Shown here: one piece after another, positions 57,308-64,000 of the stretch
Layout: each line of letters begins with the position of its first letter
Position numbering within the stretch: the stretch's first letter is position 1
From: Marsupella aquatica
Taxonomy: Eukaryota > Marchantiophyta
DNA: 64,000 nt
Reading direction: 5' to 3'
Assembly: GCA_973895155.1 (NCBI GenBank)
Contig: OZ316893.1
Span: 9,982,001-10,046,000, forward strand
Notes under the pieces: generated by a model
Seen by the model: only the letters and a program-made list of their open reading frames with translations
The model's database searches: none
Told to the model about the DNA's origin: nothing
Program-made: the position numbers and the translations under genes

Positions 57308-59400
57308 CCTAAAGCCCCTGAACCCTTAACCAAGTAGTCAAACCTCATTGTGGGCGTCCATGTGGTCTCTTGTGACATGTCCATTTCAAAATTCCGGGCC
57401 AATGGTTGTGCCAGATCCAAACCTAAACAAATACAAGGTCCATTTGTGTTTGTTGTGAAACTATTACAATTTATAATTTGTCTCGGGAACTCAGGGCCAA
57501 AGAGAATTCAAATTTAACGTACCAAATAAGAATGAGGAACTTTAAACCAACCATACTTTAAATTTCTTAGTCATTCTTTTTGAGTTTTCACTATGTTTAT
57601 TTAGTTCTACTCGGGTACATTAGTATTCAAAGGCGCATTAAGAGAGTTTTGGCCATTATTTGCTGTGGGTCAAAAGCCTGTTTGGGTTGAGAGTTTTTAT
57701 GTTGCAAATTGGGGTTGCTCAAGCTTTTGTTGAGATTCAACCATGTACTAATTATTGAAAAATGGTATAACTGTTAGCTAGGAGGCTCAATATAAACCAA
57801 CCATACTTTAAGTTAGTGGGTTCTTCTTATTGTGTTTTAACCATTCTTTGTAAGAGAGAGGCAGGTGGGTTTCGGGCACCTAGTCGGATTCCTTTGCTTA
57901 ACCCTCCTATGCAGTTTACGACTGAGCTTGACCAGGCTCTTCAGTATGTTGATAGGTAGGGTTTGGTTTTTGTGTGTCCTCTTATGCGGGAAACCCTGCC
58001 TGCTGTTAACCCTAAACTGATAAATGTTTTGGCCTTTTCTGTGTTCTCCCTTGATTGGGTTTTTGGCCTGTGGAATCTTGTCTCCCAGTTGGGCGCCTTC
58101 TGCTTTTGGCAGTTTGATATAAAAAATTAGTGCTATTAGCATATGTTGATATCCAAAGTATTTCAACCTTGCACATTTTCAACTGTTGAAAGAAGCAAAA
58201 ATTATTGGTGACAAAATGTAAAAGATTAAGGTCCGGATTAAGGTCCAAGACAGTCCATTATTGATCAAAATGTTGTATCAAACTATTCCCAGATGGATAA
58301 TACATGATTAATATTTTGGATGAAGCTAGGAACTTGCAAATGACACTGTTCAAGTCTTGTCTTGATCATTTTATTGATGGTCTCTTTTCTACTTGGCAAA
58401 CCCTTTGTTTTCATGGACCTGGGGGAGAATGTAAAAGTAGATTAAGGGTCCAGGCATTATTGTAAGTGTCCGTTATTGCATTGTAAGTGTCCATTATTGT
58501 AAGTAGATAATTTGTGAGTGACTGTGGGAACTAAGCAAAGAGATAGCACTAGTCTAAACCCTAAAGCCCCTGATTCAAACCTTAACCTGGGGTTAGCCTT
58601 AGTCAAACCTCATTGTGGGCCCATGTGTGGGCCCTTGGGGCATGTCCATTTCAAAGTTCCGGGCCAATGGTTATGCCAGACCCAAACCTAAACAAATACA
58701 ACTATGTGTGTTTTTTGTGAAACTACTACAATTTATAGTTTGTCCCGAGAACTCAGGGTCAAAGAGAATTCAAATTTAACGTGCCAAATAAGAAGGAGGA
58801 ACTTTAAACCAACCATACTTTAAATTTCTTAGTTATTCTTTTTGAGTTTTCACTATGTTTATTTGGTTCTACTCGGGTACATTAGTATTCAAAGGCGCAT
58901 TAAGAGAGTTTTTGGCCATTATTTGTTGTGGGTCAAAAGCCCGTTTGGGTTGAGAGTTTTTAAGGTGCAAATTGGGGTTGCTCAAGCTTTTGTTGAGATT
59001 CAACCATGTACTAATTATTGAAAAATGGTATAGTTAGCTAGGGGCACTATAAACCAACCATACTTTAAGTTAGTGGGTTCTTCTTATTGAGTTCTAACCA
59101 TTCTTTGTAGGGGAGATGCAGGTGGGTTTCGAGCAACTAGTCGGATTCCCTTTCCTCCTAGTATGCAGTTTACTCGTGAGCTTGACCAGGCTCTTCAGTA
59201 TGCGGATAGGTAGAATTTGGTTTTTGTGTCTCCTCTTGTGCGGGAAACCCTGCCTGGTGTTAACCCTAAACTGATAAATGTTTTGGCCTTTTTTGTGTTC
59301 TCCCTTGATTGGGTTTTTGGCCTGTGGGATCGTGTCTCCCAGTTGGGCGCCTTCTCCTTTTGGCAGTTTGATGTAAAAATAAATTAGGGTGTGTTCATGG
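57308..59400. repeat. dispersed duplication, period about 1265 bp
   Basis: 57308-58130 is repeated at about 58560-59390, starting at CTAAAGCCCCTGA in both. Both copies hold matching ORFs on each strand. The plus-strand one (SRIP, MQFTxELDQALQY, LINVLAF, SLDWVFGLW) is interrupted in both by TAG after DR, at a site that also fits a splice donor. No known domain. Confidence 0.75.
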
Positions 59401-59525
59401 ACCTGGGGGACCATGTAAAAGTAGATTAAGGGTCCATTATTGTAAGTGTCCATTATTGTAAGTAGATACTCTAATAATTTGTGAATGTGGAAAGCAAGGA
59501 GATAGCACTAGTCTACACCCTAAAC

Positions 59526-59713
59526 CCTTTTGATGGCTTTGATTAAAGCTGCTGTTGCATATCGTGAAGCTGGTAGAAAACAATTGAAGTCTTTTTCAAA
59601 ACAAGTACTGTATAAAAATGGTAATTATGCAACAGCAGCTTTCGGCGAAGCAGGTTTAAGCAACACAGTCAAAAGGGTATGCAATAGCAGCTTTAATCAA
59701 AGCCATCAAAAGG
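59526..59713. repeat. 188-bp inverted repeat with 36-bp arms
   Basis: The left arm 59526-59561 and right arm 59678-59713 are complementary at 35 of 36 positions. A third partial copy of the arm (TATGCAACAGCAGCTTT) lies at about 59626. It could be a foldback MITE or a hairpin RNA precursor. Confidence 0.8.
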
Positions 59714-60739
59714 ATAATTATGTAAGAGCAATGCCATGCCTAACGGCAAAAAAATGGAGTACAAGAGCAAGTCCCAGAGCAAGTTAGGATGGGAAACTTT
59801 CCAGCCATTGAGATCCTTACCTCAAACTCCCTAGTAGAATAATCACAACTGAAGATACTTAGTTGAATCCGGGGTTGAATCCTGATATGTCTAGTTAATC
59901 TGTACTAGAAATTGAGAACTCCAAGTTGTGTTGAATCAAATGGTTATACCTTGGTTCTTCAGCTGACCATAAACAATACGTTTGAAGACCATCGCATAGG
60001 AACCATCTACCACCCCTACAGAACCAAGATACATTAAGTTGTCAGATGAACTACTGCATTTTGATAAACCTTAAAAAGAACCTAGCTTTCTTATAATGTG
60101 ACAAGCATACTACGGCTTAGAGAACAAATTTCTAACCACAACACTTCAAAATCCAGAACCAACATGAAAAGATCTCACTGGACGATCAATCTGTTAGGTA
60201 GAGACATAACTATTATCTCCAAGTTTCCCCACAAGTTCCACATAGTGATTAAGTCTTTACTTTGTTACTCTACTATATAGGTTTTGACTCTCTGTTTTGG
60301 CTTTTTGTAAGTATGTGGTGTTGTGTTTGCAAATTGTTGTTGTGTTTGAATTTGGCATTGTGAGATGAAATCATAGTGCTCAGGGTCTCCAGGAGCATTA
60401 CCAGGACGGAGCTCAAATGCATTGTACGTTCTCAATAATAGATTAACACTTGAAAAGTTTGAGGAAAACCCTGGGTAGTTGTGAAAATAAGGGTATTTTG
60501 GTAGGAAGCACATCCATGAGGTTATAAATATCTCCTTAGGGATAGTTAGCTCAATGAATCTTTGTGTGACCAAAAGCTATTGGGAGACAAGAAATATCCT
60601 TCAAGAGGGCCTCTTCTTTTGCTCAAAATTATATAATTTCCAAAATCTTGATATTATTTTTAAGAAACCAAGGGTCATAGTCAAAGAAGGGGAGTGTCAT
60701 TTTTCTATTTGTCCACAAATCATTATGCAATTTGATCAT

Positions 60740-60765
60740 GTAAACCCTAAACCCTAAACCCTAAA
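60740..60765. repeat. short interstitial telomere repeat
   Basis: Three tandem AAACCCT units, the plant-type telomere sequence, in otherwise ordinary DNA. Confidence 0.8.
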
Positions 60766-60779
60766 GTCACACATAATAA

Positions 60780-63240
60780 AAATTGAAATGATTGCCTAAA
60801 GTAAATGATTAGTCATGGGGATTAGGGGCAGTCTAGGGGTGGGGGACCTGTGCCCGGGCCCTCACTCTATGTATATTAAGTATATCGTTGTTATATGTAA
60901 AAAATTAATTTCTGATAACGTTTTAGACCCTTAGGTGCCTTATAAAACTGGTGAAATCTATATTTGAAAACCCATTCAGGAATTATAATTAGGAAAACCC
61001 AACATAGGGCTAGCATACCAGATACACAAGTATTCCAAACAAAAGGATGCATACAGTCACACATACAATTTATATAATTATGTTTGAATGACCAGTTTGG
61101 CCAAACTGGTCCCCAAAACTGGTATAGGCTCTAAGACAAAAGATCTGGACCTTTCAAGACTTTGATCTGTGCACTCCCCACAAAACTCTGAATCTGTCAT
61201 ACCAAAGCCTTTCCCAAACTTACCCCCTCACTAAACCCCCAAAACCCTTTTACCCCTGCTTTTACCTTAGGATAGGCGCACCCATTAAAATGGAAATATA
61301 AGGATTTGTCACATATTGCAAAGAGACCTTGCCACATGGACCACTTATACAATGACGCATGGCACATACATTATAAGACCCCTTCAGTCTGATTAATATG
61401 CCACCACTTTGGAAATATCTTTCTGACTTATAAACCCAAACTTGTATAAATTTGGAGGTTGGTTTGTTGTAATTTAATTATAAAAATTAGTCGGAATGGG
61501 ATTAAAAACACCCTTCAAGTGGGCAAGTTATACTCATTCCCCAAAGTTAGCTCAATGAACAATCTGAGTTGGGTTAAGTTTTATGAAATGAAAGAAGTAT
61601 CCTCGAACTAAACAACTCTATGGCAAGCAGAAACAATTGCCAAACTCTTGAGAGTCTGCGTTATGTATTCCCATCATTTCGTAAGCGACCTGAGAAGTGA
61701 CCTTGTTGTGACAGTTTCTATGAGGGTTTTATTTATGTCTTGTGGGTTAGCAATCACCAAAACCTGGAAAGGCCCAAGTTTGGAAGGTATTAGTCTCCAC
61801 CCGACTGCCAGCCCGACTCTGCACCCCTAATACTTCTTGTACTTTGGAGTCAATTGTATTTATAATGACAAATTGAATACTAAATTTTGATAGCATACCT
61901 CTTTGCAAATGAAACATAATCTTTATTCTTTCTTGATTCAGATAGGGTATGTTTGTCCGCATGCAGCAAACACAATATTTGTTTTTACTTGTTCCAGGAG
62001 GGAGACAGTGTCCGAGTCTTCTCTTTTATCATATGTGCTAAGTCAAGAATTTAACTAAGTTCTTTTATTATTCTTTTCTCTTTTGTCATGTAATGCAGTC
62101 ATTGCGCTTTCATTCCTTTACTATCACTTTTTAAAGATTCTTTCCTCCTTTTCAACTTAAAAAATAGTTTAGTCATTGCCCTCTTATCTGCTTACTGTTC
62201 ATTCTTTTATAAAATCACATTTTTCTACTTTTCAAGTAAAAACGTCATGTTTGCGTCTTTTCACTCTAACTCTATTTATTTTTTGCTTTCTTTGGCACAT
62301 GACACTATTGTATGTAGTGAGGTACCCCCTCTTGGCCCTCCCTTGCCTTTGCCCATTGAACCACTATGTTCACGGTTAACTAAGAGTTTTTCAGGTAATG
62401 AAAAGATATGTTACTCCTGACTCATTGGAGAGTCATTCATGTGACTGTGGTAAGTAAGTCAAAAGGATTTGATGATAAGTAGCATAAGGACATTACAATT
62501 TAGTTCTATACCTAAAGAACTCAATTGTGCCATGGCTTAAGTTATTTAATCTCATGGTGTACATTAATTTGCGCCAAATATAATTAATATACCCTTTCCC
62601 CAAATGTGACCCATTGTTTATGACCAAATGTTGGGGATCAGTAAGTTGGACTACTGTTTTGTGTAAGAGGATGCACGGTTATATCAATGGGAACTTCCAC
62701 GTAACAGTTGGCTCCATTATCTTCGATCAATGTCTAGTGCCGACCATCTGAACAACTTGTGCCAACTCAAGACTTTGAGGGAGGTTGGCACTAACCAATG
62801 CCACACTTTACAATGTCATATTTTTCAGTAGTGACACTAACCAATATGGCCTTGAACCATGTAAACCAATAAGGCATCTCAAAGTTTCAAATAATGTGTC
62901 TCAAAGTTGCTTACATACAGACATCACAAGTTATGGACAGGCGGGTGGACAGTTTATGGGCAGAACAAGTTATGAACTACCGAAGTCATAATTTATCACT
63001 TTTTGCCATAACAATTGGATATATGTCTTGATCATAAGTGAATGAAGAGGTTACTGAAAAATAAAAAATAAACCTTTTGAATAATTAAGTTTGTGCAAAA
63101 GCTATGGCCAGCCATCCTCCGCTTTTCCTTATGGCCAAGCCAAATTTGATGGCAAGGGTTCCCTCCATTTCCTCTAACTTGAATTAATGTCCCATTTTTC
63201 AGTGCATGTCTCCCGCTCATGTTTTGGGTGAAAAGTTCAC
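60780..63240. other. unassigned sequence
   Basis: Only short ORFs without recognisable domains. No array or RNA gene seen. Confidence 0.35.
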
Positions 63241-63294
63241 ATTGAGTGGATTTCTTGTGCGCACTGCTGTGTGAGTGCCTGCACGGTAGGGCGT

Positions 63295-63508
63295 GCTAGG
63301 TCAAGTAGCAAGTATAGTGGGAGTTCAAAATCTGGAATTCGATCTTATGAGTAAGGTGAGTTGCGGGAAAGTTTGGAGCGTGAGCTACATCAAGTTAGTT
63401 TGCTAGGTCAAGTAGCAAGTATAGTGGGAGCTCAAAATCTGAAGGTCAATCTTGTGAGTTGCGGGAAAGTTTGGAGCGAGAGCTACATCAAGTTGTGCTT
63501 TGGTGCAA
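63295..63508. repeat. 107-bp tandem duplication
   Basis: GCTAGGTCAAGTAGCAAGTA starts at 63295 and again at 63402, and both copies run on to AGCTACATCAAGTT. Small indels separate them. Confidence 0.85.
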
Positions 63509-63809
63509 GTGCTGAGACCCTGAACTGTGAGTTGGAGCTGAAGAATGATTTGGACTCAACCGTGAGCTGGAGTTGAGCTAAGTTTTGGCAAGATTGAGCT
63601 GGAATACAGGACTGTGAGTCGTTGTGGTACGGGAGTACCTGCAATTTTTTCTGGAAACTTGTTTATTATTAGCATATCCCAAGATTTACTTACATTTAGA
63701 CGCCTCCTGACCAACATTTACTTGTTCTGGACACTTATTGAAATATTTGACGTCTCCAGCTTCCTGATGATTCCTTTGCCCCACCGTCACCAAGACTCTA
63801 TGAGGATTT

Positions 63810-63931
63810 CGATCGACGCTGTGAGCAGCGTCAGCCTCCACACTCGACGCTTCTAGCAGCGTCCATTGGTTTTACTTAAGACACTTTTAGCAGCGTCCAC
63901 TTCTACTCACGACGCTTCTAGCAGCGTCCGC
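63810..63931. repeat. four spaced GACGCT...AGCGTC hairpins
   Basis: Copies of GACGCTTCTAGCAGCGTC or close variants occur four times at 30-40-base intervals. Each can fold as a 6-8-bp stem. The third has a diverged left arm (GACACTTTT). Confidence 0.7.
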
Positions 63932-64000
63932 TCGACACTTAGACTTAGTTTTTGAAGTAGATTACTAGTAGAGTAGTATTTTATCACCTTAGAAGTACTT

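Noticed and set aside
56700-57330. A chromosome end (telomere)
   Set aside because: CCCTAAA runs are short, interrupted and in both orientations inside ordinary DNA. They are interstitial only.

Overview
The window looks like a slice of a large, transposon-packed plant-type (streptophyte) nuclear genome. The evidence is the presence of plant lineages of Ty1/copia retrotransposons, CACTA (En/Spm) TNP2 genes with DUF4218 and DUF4216 domains, hAT elements with BED fingers, spliceosomal introns, PHD, SET and kinase fragments of plant type, and CCCTAAA/TTTAGGG plant-type telomere motifs. I cannot name the species. I see no typical single-copy host gene that is clearly intact. The long intact coding regions are the two-exon transposase-like gene at 14905-19481 and the three-exon gene at 50018-53797 (minus).

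Layout. 1-2900: unassigned DNA with a purine-rich minisatellite. 2919-6190: an hAT-type end, a GC-rich array, a promoter and structured leader in front of a chimeric ORF, then a broken minus-strand gene. 7543-8917: copia fragment. 8918-10413: the 3' end of a CACTA element, with subterminal repeats and the DUF4216 part of TNP2. 10414-20128: a 9.7-kb DNA transposon with perfect 15-bp terminal inverted repeats and a target duplication; it carries minisatellites, a Cys-rich ORF, an EDM2-like PHD protein, a 1490-residue zinc-finger transposase and a tRNA-like fold. 20129-20735: the DUF4218 part of TNP2. 20728-22882: the 5' half of a copia element. 26597-33730: a short hAT-like element with a full-length copia (26609-33105) nested in it. 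36907-41216: an hAT element whose transposase carries nine in-frame stops and no indel. 41629-44463: pseudogene pieces (RING, kinase, SET). 44601-48575: the N-terminal part of TNP2, interrupted by a 1952-bp non-autonomous CACTA element. 48575-49546: the second half (integrase) of a copia element. 50018-53797: an intact DUF8039/DUF7869-type gene. 56-60 kb: nested duplications rich in telomere-like motifs, plus a 36-bp-arm hairpin. 60.8-64 kb: mostly unassigned.

How the parts fit. One inversion of about 27.8 kb, with breakpoints near 20735 and 48575, would turn two chimeric junctions back into one continuous TNP2 gene and one continuous copia element. Removing the 9.7-kb element with one copy of its target duplication rejoins DUF4218 to DUF4216 in frame. 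Removing the 1952-bp CACTA element rejoins the TNP2 N-terminus in frame. The window is therefore a readable record of nested insertions followed, or interleaved, with an inversion. The least familiar object is the 9.7-kb PHD-carrying transposon, which from its catalytic pattern and 8-10-bp target duplication looks closest to the P superfamily; that placement is inference.
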